A stretch of DNA of 26,476 nucleotides, from the NCBI GenBank assembly GCA_905207535.1, contig CAJLLX010000014.1:1-26476 (forward strand), read 5' to 3'. Below are positions 7,156 through 13,413 of this stretch, piece by piece. Both the position numbers and the translations under genes were made by a program. The first letter of the stretch is position 1. The number at the start of each line of letters is the position of its first letter. The notes below the pieces were generated by a model. The model did not search any database. It was given only the letters and a program-made list of their open reading frames with translations, and was not told the DNA's origin. The stretch is from an uncultured Muribaculaceae bacterium (GTDB lineage Bacteria; Bacteroidota; Bacteroidia; Bacteroidales; Muribaculaceae).

Positions 7156-7188
7156 AGAGAGTTAGAATTTCTTCTAACTCTCTTTTTT
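7156..7188 (+). terminator. Intrinsic terminator of tRNA-Phe
   Basis: A perfect 12-bp stem, AGAGAGTTAGAA (7156-7167) with TTCTAACTCTCT (7172-7183), has a TTTC loop and a run of T from 7183 to 7188. It begins 12 bases after the tRNA end. Confidence 0.9.
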
Positions 7189-7281
7189 GTTTTAATTTGG
7201 TATCAATTTCCCGTGACAAAAAAACCTGTGTATGGGATAAAAAAGGCGCATATCTTTATGTCAAAAAGGTTTCGGCCGAAT

Positions 7282-7329
7282 AATATCAGAGCGCATCTCC
7301 GACACAAGCCCGAGATGCGCTCTGATATT
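7282..7329. repeat. 18-bp perfect inverted repeat (long hairpin)
   Basis: The arms at 7282-7299 and 7312-7329 are exact reverse complements around a 12-base loop. No T run follows on either strand, so an intrinsic terminator is unlikely. It lies between the tRNA terminator and the acyltransferase and may be a dispersed repeat, an RNA structure or a protein-binding site. Confidence 0.75.
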
Positions 7330-7340
7330 CAACAGGAGTA

Positions 7341-7415
7341 GGTCTTCGTTATAAAAAAACATCATGCAAAAGGCACTGATTTAGCCAAAATTTGCGTTTC
7401 TTTATAGCGAAGACC
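7341..7415. repeat. 15-bp inverted repeats flanking 45 bp before the acyltransferase
   Basis: The left arm GGTCTTCGTTATAAA (7341-7355) and the right arm at 7401-7415 are reverse complements with one mismatch. They enclose 45 bases just upstream of the acyltransferase start at 7434. The pair could be a small invertible or hairpin element in the promoter region; no recombinase gene is present nearby. Confidence 0.6.
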
Positions 7416-7433
7416 GATCACACCGGAAAAAGG

Positions 7434-8495
7434 ATGAATTTACGACCCAATATAGTGCCATACAATATCCCTATGCCCAACAATATGGGTGTGGTGAGAT
7501 ATTTCATGGCCTTCAGTGTGCTCATAGCCCATTTCAACCATCTTGACAATGGCTCGATATATTGGCCGCTTTCGTCGTACAATGCCGTCGGCGGATTCTT
7601 TGCCATAAGCGGCTTTCTGATGGCGGGCAGCTATTTGCGAAAACCCGATTGGAAGACGTATCTCATCGGCCGTTGCCGCCGCATCCTGCCCCCGTATTGG
7701 GCTACGGTAGTGTTGTTCGCCATCCTTCTTGGTTTCTGCTCCGCGTCGCCTGACTATTTCCTATCCGGGCAATTCTGGAAGTATCTCATTGCCAATCTGT
7801 GCTTCGTCAATTTCGTAGAGCCGGCTCTTCCGGGTGTGTTCGACGGCATGGAGGTGACCGCCGTCAACGGATCGCTCTGGACCATGAAGGTAGAGTGGAT
7901 GCTGTATCTTTCCATGCCGTTCGCCAGCTATTTCCTTGTGCGCTGGAGGCGGCATCCTATCCGGGTGGTAGCCGTCATCTACATATCGTCCATGATCTAC
8001 CGCGCCATATTCACCGGATTGTATCACCACACCGGCGCGGAAATCTACAACATCCTCTCCCGCCAGTTTATGGGTCAGCTCATGTTTTTCTACTCCGGAG
8101 TGCTGGTGTATTACTATTTCGATCTGTTCATGCGCTGGCGATGGTGGATACTTCCGATAGGGCTGGCGCTCACCTTCGGACTAAGCAATTACGAACTGTT
8201 CGTGCTTACACTCAAGCCCCTTGTCATCTCGCTGCTTACGCTGTGGTTTTGCATGGTAGGCAAATGGGGCACGTGGGAGGGACGCCGCGACAATATCTCT
8301 TACAACATCTATCTCGTCCATTATCCGGTGTGTCAATTGGCCGCATACTATCTTCTGCCCCAACAGATTGGCATGTGGTGGTCTTTTGCCGCCGTCTGCG
8401 CGGCCACTATATCCCTCTCCTGGCTCATCAACATCTTCGTGGAGAAGGCTTTCCGGGCAAAGCGCCCCTCCCCTTCGCGCCCCTCCCGTTCATAG
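7434..8495 (+). CDS. Acyltransferase 3 family membrane protein (OafA/WecH-like)
   Basis: Members of this family move acyl groups, usually acetyl, across the inner membrane onto sugars of O-antigen, capsule or other polymers. The 353-residue protein has about ten hydrophobic segments. The first carries the conserved R-x10-H motif (R22 to H33, in VVRYFMAFSVLIAH), followed by GFFAISGFLM (55-64). YNIYLVHYPV near the C-terminus is the usual late helix. ATG 7434 is chosen because it follows a purine-rich GGAAAAAGG and keeps a normal N-terminus; the frame open to 7392 would need a TTG. The tail, RPSPSRPSRS, is basic. The gene ends 11 bases before the convergent exonuclease gene. The acceptor is unknown, as no O-antigen or capsule cluster is adjacent. 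Confidence 0.9.
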   Translation: MNLRPNIVPYNIPMPNNMGVVRYFMAFSVLIAHFNHLDNGSIYWPLSSYNAVGGFFAISGFLMAGSYLRKPDWKTYLIGRCRRILPPYWATVVLFAILLGFCSASPDYFLSGQFWKYLIANLCFVNFVEPALPGVFDGMEVTAVNGSLWTMKVEWMLYLSMPFASYFLVRWRRHPIRVVAVIYISSMIYRAIFTGLYHHTGAEIYNILSRQFMGQLMFFYSGVLVYYYFDLFMRWRWWILPIGLALTFGLSNYELFVLTLKPLVISLLTLWFCMVGKWGTWEGRRDNISYNIYLVHYPVCQLAAYYLLPQQIGMWWSFAAVCAATISLSWLINIFVEKAFRAKRPSPSRPSRS

Positions 8496-8506
8496 CAATG
8501 GAGGAG

Positions 8507-8998
8507 TCAAAGGATTTTCAGAGCTATCGCCGCACAAGCCTCGGCGTCGGCGAGGGAGTGGTGATGATTGGTCATGTCGTAGCCGCAGGCCGATGCCACC
8601 ACGTCGAGGCAGTGGCTGGGGAGATGGCGCAGGCACCGACGTGAGGCTGCAAGGGTGCAAAGGAAGGGATAACCGGGATATGTCATGCCATATTCGGCAA
8701 AGGCGGCTTTGAGACAGCTCTCGTCGAAGGGACGGTTGTGGGCCACAAGGGTGAGGCCTTGGATGAGCGGTTCGATCTGTGCCCAAACCTCGGGAAATGT
8801 GGGTTGCCCGTCGGTGTCGCGGCGCGTAAGACCGTGCACTTCGGTGGTCCAATAGGTGTAATAATTTGGATAGGGCTGAATCAGGGAATAAAATCGGTCT
8901 ACAATCTCTCCGCCGCGCACCACTACGATGCCGACGCTGCACACGCTCGACCGCCGGCCGTTGGCCGTCTCAAAATCTATAGCTACAAAATCTTGCAT
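8507..8998 (-). CDS. DEDDh-family 3'-5' exonuclease (DnaQ/RNase T fold)
   Basis: This 163-residue protein has all the DEDDh exonuclease motifs. Exo I is FVAIDFETA with D8 and E10, Exo II is AHNRPFDESCL with D92, and Exo III is HHSLADA with H146 and D151. Two metal ions held by these acids cleave DNA or RNA from the 3' end. The small size and stand-alone architecture, with no polymerase or helicase part, point to a generic repair or RNA-processing exonuclease rather than the replicative epsilon subunit. Its ATG at 8998 comes only 2 bases after the WYL gene's stop, so the two are surely co-transcribed, and the regulator may control it. The open frame just inside this gene (8490-8942) is a shadow. 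Confidence 0.9.
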   Translation of the reverse strand: MQDFVAIDFETANGRRSSVCSVGIVVVRGGEIVDRFYSLIQPYPNYYTYWTTEVHGLTRRDTDGQPTFPEVWAQIEPLIQGLTLVAHNRPFDESCLKAAFAEYGMTYPGYPFLCTLAASRRCLRHLPSHCLDVVASACGYDMTNHHHSLADAEACAAIALKIL

Positions 8999-9000
8999 TC

Positions 9001-9903
9001 TTAATCATTTTTATAAAGTTCGTACATCTCTGCGATCCACCCTTTCATGGTGCGGCGCAGCGAAGCCGGACTGATCACTTCTATCATCGACCCGGCCTGA
9101 AGCAGACGCATCACAAAGTCGTAGGTCGGCGACAGATACAGTTCGAAATCGGCATACTCGCCGCAATCCTCTATCATGCGCTGGCTGTGATGCAGCGGCA
9201 ACGACTCCATGTAGTATTTATGGGCACGGTTGGCGCGAAGCACGATGCGTTGGGGCTTCACATCAAAGCCGATAACCACTCCGAAAGAGGTGGCGAAAAA
9301 GCCTTCGGCATCAAAATCCTTCGGCAGCCGGTAGGCGTCATCGGTAATCTCCACCTCATCCAAGCGGTCGAGGCCGTAGATCTTGATTTCATCGCGGTTG
9401 TTGCGGCCCAAAAGGTACCAGCGGTTTTCAAAAAGCTTCACACAGTAGGGCTCGACGCTGAATGTATAGCCGTGTTTATGGCCGAAGGGGTGATAGGTGA
9501 CATTGACCACCCGATGGTCCTTCATCGCCTCGAGCAGCGTGGTCAGATGGTATCTTCCCGACGGTATTTCATCTACCAGGATCCGCCCCTTCAACGCGAG
9601 ATTTTCGCTGATCACATTTCCAACGGCCATCGAGTCGAGCATCCACTTTTTCAGCCGGTCCTCGTCGATGTCCTCCGGATTGGCGATGAAATATAGGTAA
9701 CCGCCTCGCTGCTGGCAGTCGATGATGATGCCAAACTGGCTGAAGATGGCATCGCGCCAGCGATTGAACGAGGCGCGTGTGAGCTTCTTGCCATCGCTTA
9801 GGTCCAGGCATCGCTCCCATCTCTCTGACAGCTCTTTATGGCTTATCTTCCCCGCTCTTCTGATTGTATCGATCAGCCATGTATATTTCTGCAGCTGGGT
9901 CAT
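9001..9903 (-). CDS. WYL-domain transcriptional regulator
   Basis: The 300-residue protein has an N-terminal helix-turn-helix region (about residues 1-72: KYTWLIDTIRRAGKISHKELSERW, then RASFNRWRDAIFSQFG). It continues into a WYL domain (about 120-200) carrying NRWYLLGRN at 161-168 and EPYCVKLFENR before it. A C-terminal WCX-like region ends in LQAGSMIEVISPASLR. WYL proteins sense ligands, often nucleic acids or nucleotides, and regulate stress, DNA-repair and defence genes. It is followed at once by the DEDDh exonuclease, a pairing that fits a DNA or RNA damage response, though no defence genes are present. A -7 box lies 60 bases upstream, directly beside a 10-bp inverted repeat that could also serve as an operator. 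Confidence 0.9.
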   Translation of the reverse strand: MTQLQKYTWLIDTIRRAGKISHKELSERWERCLDLSDGKKLTRASFNRWRDAIFSQFGIIIDCQQRGGYLYFIANPEDIDEDRLKKWMLDSMAVGNVISENLALKGRILVDEIPSGRYHLTTLLEAMKDHRVVNVTYHPFGHKHGYTFSVEPYCVKLFENRWYLLGRNNRDEIKIYGLDRLDEVEITDDAYRLPKDFDAEGFFATSFGVVIGFDVKPQRIVLRANRAHKYYMESLPLHHSQRMIEDCGEYADFELYLSPTYDFVMRLLQAGSMIEVISPASLRRTMKGWIAEMYELYKND

Positions 9904-9962
9904 GGTGTATTAACGCATTAATCGATCATTTAAGTCCATGCTAATATTGGATTTTTACAGTG

Positions 9963-9970
9963 CAAAGTTA
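9963..9970 (-). promoter_or_regulatory. -7 box of the WYL/exonuclease operon
   Basis: The minus strand reads TAACTTTG, an exact Bacteroidetes -7 element, 60 bases before the WYL start. The matching -33 region falls inside the adjacent hairpin (9976-10002) and is a poor match, so the hairpin may also influence this promoter. Confidence 0.6.
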
Positions 9971-10002
9971 AAAAAATCCTGTATCATTCCACGATACAGG
10001 AT
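9970..10002 (-). terminator. Intrinsic terminator downstream of the rtcB remnant
   Basis: On the minus strand a perfect 10-bp stem (10002-9993 with 9985-9976) and a 7-base loop run straight into a T stretch (complement of the A run 9970-9976). It lies 14 bases past the ancestral rtcB stop. The same inverted repeat sits against the WYL promoter and might double as an operator. Confidence 0.7.
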
Positions 10003-10016
10003 AAAAAATGGTCTGT

Positions 10017-10373
10017 TTACTTTGATGCTTTGAAGTTGAAGACGGGGCGGATGATGGTGTCGATGGTGACGGTATCGCCGATGTTGGCAATGATCTCAGA
10101 GGCCGGTTTGTAGACCATCGGCGACTCATCGCGGGTGAAAGCGTTGACCGACTCGGAGTAGATCCCCTGCATCGATGCCTAAAAATCCTCCATCGTGATC
10201 TTCTGGTAGGCCTGCGAGCGGCTCAGCACGCGCCCGGCGTGCACGTCGGGCATGATGCGTATCTTCTTATCGGAGAACACATCTATTGAAAGCAGTTCCT
10301 TGATCTGCTCCAATGCCTTTTCATCGATGGTGTCAGTAAAAATCTTTACGTCGTATCCTTCTATAGTTTTCAT
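10017..10373 (-). pseudogene. rtcB: rtcB remnant (RNA-splicing ligase) with internal deletion and amber stop
   Basis: RtcB joins RNA ends with 2',3'-cyclic phosphate or 3'-phosphate to 5'-OH ends. The ATG at 10373 opens a typical RtcB N-terminus (MKTIEGYDVKIFTDTID, IRIMPDVHAG, residues 1-47). It then jumps in frame to the far C-terminal segment GRVLSRSQAYQKITMEDF. A TAG at 10179-10181 follows, where relatives usually have a coding triplet. Beyond it the frame stays open and RtcB-like (ASMQGIYSES, DESPMVYKP, IIRPVFNFKAS) to TAA at 10017-10019. Full-length relatives have about 400-480 residues, so roughly 300 or more are missing, including the GVDIGCGM metal site and the catalytic histidines. 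A -7 box and a terminator still flank it. It cannot be an active ligase. Confidence 0.9.
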
Positions 10374-10399
10374 TTTGTGTAGTGTTTGAATTTCGGCAG

Positions 10400-10407
10400 C
10401 AAAGTTA
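10400..10407 (-). promoter_or_regulatory. Relic or active -7 box of the rtcB remnant
   Basis: The minus strand reads TAACTTTG, 26 bases before the remnant's ATG. The upstream -33 region is weak. The promoter may still drive a transcript of about 400 bases. Confidence 0.5.
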
Positions 10408-10447
10408 TACCCCCATTGCGCAACCATTTTGCGCAGCCATTTTTTTC

Positions 10448-10478
10448 TTTGCTTCCTTACCGCTTTTTATTAACTTTG
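10448..10478 (+). promoter_or_regulatory. Promoter of the alcohol dehydrogenase operon
   Basis: TTTG (10448-10451), a 19-base spacer and TAACTTTG (10471-10478) match the Bacteroidetes consensus fully. The ATG follows 39 bases later. Confidence 0.75.
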
Positions 10479-10517
10479 ACCTTTGAAATCCGTAAAAATC
10501 CTACCCCGCTACACTTC

Positions 10518-11555
10518 ATGAAAGCATATACATATATTGAAAAAGGGCAGTTCGCGCTGATCGACAAACCTCAGCCCTCGCTTATCGACCCTCAGGATGC
10601 CATCGTGCGTGTGACCCTCGGGAGCATCTGCACCAGCGACCTCCACATCAAGCACGGCAGTGTGCCGCGAGCGGTCCCGGGCATCACGGTGGGCCACGAG
10701 ATGGTGGGCATAGTAGAGCAAGTGGGCGAGGCCGTCACCGCCGTAAAGCCCGGCGACCGCGTTGTGGTCAATGTCGAGACCTTCTGCGGCGAGTGCTTCT
10801 ATTGCCGGCGTGGATATGTCAACAATTGCACCTCGCCCCACGGCGGCTGGGCTCTCGGCTGCCGCATCGACGGAGGACAGACCGAGCTGGTGCGCGTGCC
10901 GCTTGCCAATCAGGGACTGACACCAATCCCTCCCTCAGTCACCGATGAGCAGGCGCTCTTCGTCGGCGACATCCTCGCCACCGGATTCTGGGCTGCCCGC
11001 ATCTCGGAAATCTCCACCGACGACACTGTGCTCATCCTTGGCACCGGGCCCACCGGACTCTGCACCCTGGCATGCGTATTGCTGAAAAATCCCAAACAGA
11101 TCGTAGTCAGCGAGCCCGACCATTTCCGCCGCCAATTTGTAGCCAATCACTATCCGGGCGTGCATGTCGTCGCCCCGGCCGAATGCCGGGCGGTAATCGA
11201 CAGCCTCACCGACCATCGCGGCGCCGACCGCGTCATCGAGGTGGCAGGTGCCCCTGACACATTCCGCACGGCATGGGAGATGGCCCGCCCCAACGCCATA
11301 GTCACCGTCGTGGCCATGTACGACAAGCCTCAGATACTCCCCCTCCCCGACATGTACGGCAAAAATCTCACCTTCAAAACCGGTGGCGTCGACGGCTGCG
11401 ACTGCGCCGAGATCCTCAGCCTCATTGAGCAGGGACGCATCGACACCACCCCGCTCATCACCCACCGCTACCCTCTCTCGCGCATCGCCGAGGCCTACGA
11501 CCTCTTCGAGCATCACCGCGACAACGTCATCAAAACAGCCATCTACCCCGACTGA
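10518..11555 (+). CDS. Zinc-dependent alcohol dehydrogenase (MDR family)
   Basis: This 345-residue medium-chain dehydrogenase should oxidise an alcohol, or reduce the carbonyl, using NAD(P). The catalytic zinc ligands are C38 (in SICTSDLH), H60 and E61 (in VGHEMVGIVEQVG), with D151 a likely fourth. The structural zinc site is intact: C90, C93, C96 and C104 in CGECFYCRRGYVNNC. The cofactor fold has GTGPTG at 175-180, and an acidic residue follows the next strand (VVSEPD), which leans toward NAD (inference). The layout resembles the secondary-alcohol/threonine-type dehydrogenases, but the substrate cannot be named. ATG 10518 is chosen because the consensus promoter lies just upstream; the frame open to 10386 would include it. 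It heads a likely operon with the MmcQ-like and AlaX-like genes. Confidence 0.92.
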   Translation: MKAYTYIEKGQFALIDKPQPSLIDPQDAIVRVTLGSICTSDLHIKHGSVPRAVPGITVGHEMVGIVEQVGEAVTAVKPGDRVVVNVETFCGECFYCRRGYVNNCTSPHGGWALGCRIDGGQTELVRVPLANQGLTPIPPSVTDEQALFVGDILATGFWAARISEISTDDTVLILGTGPTGLCTLACVLLKNPKQIVVSEPDHFRRQFVANHYPGVHVVAPAECRAVIDSLTDHRGADRVIEVAGAPDTFRTAWEMARPNAIVTVVAMYDKPQILPLPDMYGKNLTFKTGGVDGCDCAEILSLIEQGRIDTTPLITHRYPLSRIAEAYDLFEHHRDNVIKTAIYPD

Positions 11556-11562
11556 CGCCAAT

Positions 11563-11602
11563 TACCCAAAATTATTGGGCCTATTCGGCCCTATATACCC
11601 AA
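11563..11602 (+). promoter_or_regulatory. Possible competing hairpins between ADH and the MmcQ-like gene
   Basis: Two copies of ACCCAAAA (about 11564 and 11597) flank a central TTGGGCC-tattc-GGCCC stem (11575-11591). Either CCCAA copy can pair with the single TTGGG, giving alternative folds. No T run of terminator type follows. This may be a small attenuation or processing site, or chance. Confidence 0.3.
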
Positions 11603-11618
11603 AAAATATCACTCCGTC

Positions 11619-12032
11619 ATGGGAATCTCAGAAATCATAGATGAAGGCATGAAGTTGCCGCATACTACCATGCGGTCGCCTTACGGACCCGATACTTTGT
11701 GTCTCGAAATATGCGGCAAGCAATTCGCCCTGTTCGATCTCTCGGCTGAGTGGGATTTCTACAATGTCAAGAGCGTCCCCGAGCTCTCCTTCCGCCTCCG
11801 CGACCGGCATATCACCATCAATCCGGCATTCCACATGAATAAAACGCATTGGAACTCCGTCGATATCCACAGCTTTCCCATCCATGTGCATGCCGCCATC
11901 CTGCGCCATGCGTATATGCAGACCCTCAAAGGGCTCCCCAAGAAGACCCGGATCGCGCTCTTCGGCTCCCTCGAGGAGTTTGAGCATCAGTATTCGGCAT
12001 CAATCCTCCGGCTCGAATCTATTTTACTCTGA
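11619..12032 (+). CDS. MmcQ/YjbR family protein
   Basis: The 137-residue protein matches the MmcQ/YjbR (CyaY-like fold) family. It has the opening helix ISEIIDEGMKLPHTT, the strand pair TLCLEICGKQFALFDLS and the diagnostic FHMNKTHWNSVDI at residues 71-83. Family members are small cytoplasmic proteins often called DNA-binding on structural grounds; no firm function is known. The C-terminal 30 residues (LKGLPKKTRIALFGSLEEFEHQ) extend slightly beyond the core. It starts 63 bases after the dehydrogenase and stops 4 bases before the AlaX-like gene, so it is co-transcribed with the latter and probably with both. Confidence 0.85.
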   Translation: MGISEIIDEGMKLPHTTMRSPYGPDTLCLEICGKQFALFDLSAEWDFYNVKSVPELSFRLRDRHITINPAFHMNKTHWNSVDIHSFPIHVHAAILRHAYMQTLKGLPKKTRIALFGSLEEFEHQYSASILRLESILL

Positions 12033-12036
12033 CATC

Positions 12037-12507
12037 ATGGAAGATCACATTCTCAACGACCACAACAAACAGGAATATCCCCCGATGCACACGGCCGAGC
12101 ATATCGTCAACGGCGAGATGGCCCGGCGCTTTGGCTGCGGCCGCGCTTTCAGCGCCCATGTGGAGCGCAAGAAGTCGAAACTCGACTATCACATGCCCTG
12201 CGCCCTGACTCCCGAGCAAATCAAGTCGCTCGAGGACTACGTCAACTCTGTCATACGTGCCGATGTCGAAGTGACCGAGACGTACCTCACTCAAGCTGAA
12301 GCCATGGAGCGCTTCGACATGAGCCGCCTTCCCGAAGGAGCCTCCGACACCGTCCGAGTCATTAGCATCGGCGACTACGACAGCTGTCTCTGCGCCGGAT
12401 CCCACGTGCGCCGCACCTCCGAAATCGGCCGCTTCTACATCTCCAGCAGCCGCTACAGCGATGGCGTGCAACGCATCGTCTTCAAGCTCGACGAGGCCAC
12501 AAAATAG
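12037..12507 (+). CDS. AlaX-like alanyl-tRNA editing domain protein
   Basis: This 156-residue protein is a stand-alone relative of the editing domain found in alanyl- and threonyl-tRNA synthetases, which removes wrongly attached serine or glycine from tRNA. The zinc-binding motifs are both present: HTAEH (H18, H22) and CAGSH (C119, H123). IVNGEMARRFGCGRAFSAHVER and the late ISIGDYDSCLCAGSHV strand fit the fold. It lacks the N-terminal beta-barrel of larger AlaX types, so it is of the small class. Trans-editing of Ser-tRNA(Ala) is the likely role, with some uncertainty about substrate. ATG 12037 lies 4 bases after the MmcQ-like stop; the longer frame from 11884 only reads that gene out of phase. 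Confidence 0.85.
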   Translation: MEDHILNDHNKQEYPPMHTAEHIVNGEMARRFGCGRAFSAHVERKKSKLDYHMPCALTPEQIKSLEDYVNSVIRADVEVTETYLTQAEAMERFDMSRLPEGASDTVRVISIGDYDSCLCAGSHVRRTSEIGRFYISSSRYSDGVQRIVFKLDEATK

Positions 12508-12537
12508 CCGGCATACATCGCTCATGCGCATATACAA

Positions 12538-12578
12538 GGGAGGCTGCGCCGCAATTATTCACTGCGGCACAGCCTCCC
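12538..12578. terminator. Hairpin between convergent AlaX-like gene and rprY
   Basis: 16-bp arms (12538-12553 and 12563-12578) with a single C-A mismatch enclose a 9-base loop; TATCTCTTC follows on the plus strand. The strong GC stem suits termination of the AlaX operon and possibly of rprY from the other side, although neither T run is ideal. Confidence 0.7.
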
Positions 12579-12595
12579 TATCTCTTCAGCTGAAC

Positions 12596-12619
12596 TAACG
12601 GGATAAGGAATTCCCGTTA
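12596..12619 (-). terminator. Hairpin overlapping the rprY stop codon
   Basis: TAACGGGA (12596-12603) and TCCCGTTA (12612-12619) form a perfect 8-bp stem with an 8-base loop. On the minus strand it includes the rprY TAA. It has no T run and may act with the larger hairpin at 12538-12578. Confidence 0.4.
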
Positions 12620-13324
12620 TCCGATTTTGTCAGGCTCCGGTGCGATAAGTTTGTACCCCTTGCCGTGGATATTGATAATCTCTATCGACGGATCGGCCTT
12701 GAGGTGCTTGCGAAGCTTGGTGATGTACACATCCATCGAACGGGCGTTGAAGTAGTTATCGTCGATCCAGATGGTCTTCAGAGCGTAGTTGCGCTCCAAT
12801 ATCTCGTTGACATGTGCACAAAGCAGGCTCAGCAGCTCCGACTCCTTGGTGGTCAGTTTGGTCACCTTGTCGTCGATCATCAGCACCTGTTTCTGGGTGT
12901 CGAAGGTGAAGCGGCCTATCTTGTACATGGTCACTTCTTTCCCCTTCTTGCCTTTCACGCGGCGCAGGATGGCCTCGATACGAAATACCAGCTCCTCCAT
13001 CGAGAAGGGCTTGGTGATATAGTCGTCGGCGCCAATCTTGAAGCCTTCGAGGATATCCTCTTTGATGGTTTTGGCGGTAAGGAATATGATGGGGACCTCA
13101 CTGTTCACCGCACGTATCTCCTGTGCGAGAGTGAATCCGTCTTTTTTCGGCATCATCACATCGAGCACACAGATGTCATATTTCCCTTTAAGGAAAGCCT
13201 TATATCCGGCTTCTCCATCGGCATACAGGTCGGCATTGAAGCCCTTGGCCTGCAGGTATTCCCTCAGGAGCATGCCTAAGTTTTCATCATCCTCACAAAG
13301 GAGGATTCTCATACGATCATCCAT
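12617..13324 (-). CDS. rprY: OmpR-family response regulator RprY
   Basis: This 235-residue regulator receives phosphate from its partner kinase and binds DNA. The receiver domain (about residues 5-120) has acidic pocket E11/D12/D13, phospho-acceptor D55 (CVLDVMMPKKDG), T83 and K105 (YITKPFSMEEL). The winged-helix output domain (about 132-230) shows LTTKESELLSLLCAHVNEIL, RSMDVYITKLRKHL and IHGKGYKLI. The sequence closely follows Bacteroides RprY as I remember it, including the MDDRMRILLCEDDENLGMLL opening, which supports the first ATG at 13324 rather than Met5. It lies 89 AT-rich bases after rprX with no clear promoter between, so it is read as the second gene of an rprX-rprY operon. Targets cannot be read from this window. 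Confidence 0.93.
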   Translation of the reverse strand: MDDRMRILLCEDDENLGMLLREYLQAKGFNADLYADGEAGYKAFLKGKYDICVLDVMMPKKDGFTLAQEIRAVNSEVPIIFLTAKTIKEDILEGFKIGADDYITKPFSMEELVFRIEAILRRVKGKKGKEVTMYKIGRFTFDTQKQVLMIDDKVTKLTTKESELLSLLCAHVNEILERNYALKTIWIDDNYFNARSMDVYITKLRKHLKADPSIEIINIHGKGYKLIAPEPDKIG

Positions 13325-13413
13325 ATTTTAAAGCGTTGATTATATTATTATAATTATTAATTTTTCTAAATTGTTCACCCAACCGTTAAAATTTCCGGGA
13401 TAAGGGGCATTTT

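Noticed and set aside
7087..7341. 84-residue frame starting inside the tRNA
   Set aside because: It begins within tRNA-Phe and runs through its terminator and the 18-bp hairpin; it is not protein-like.
10179..10181. TAG in the rtcB remnant as a recoded codon
   Set aside because: Other genes here stop at TAG (acyltransferase, AlaX-like), and the catalytic core is already deleted, so plain decay is simpler.
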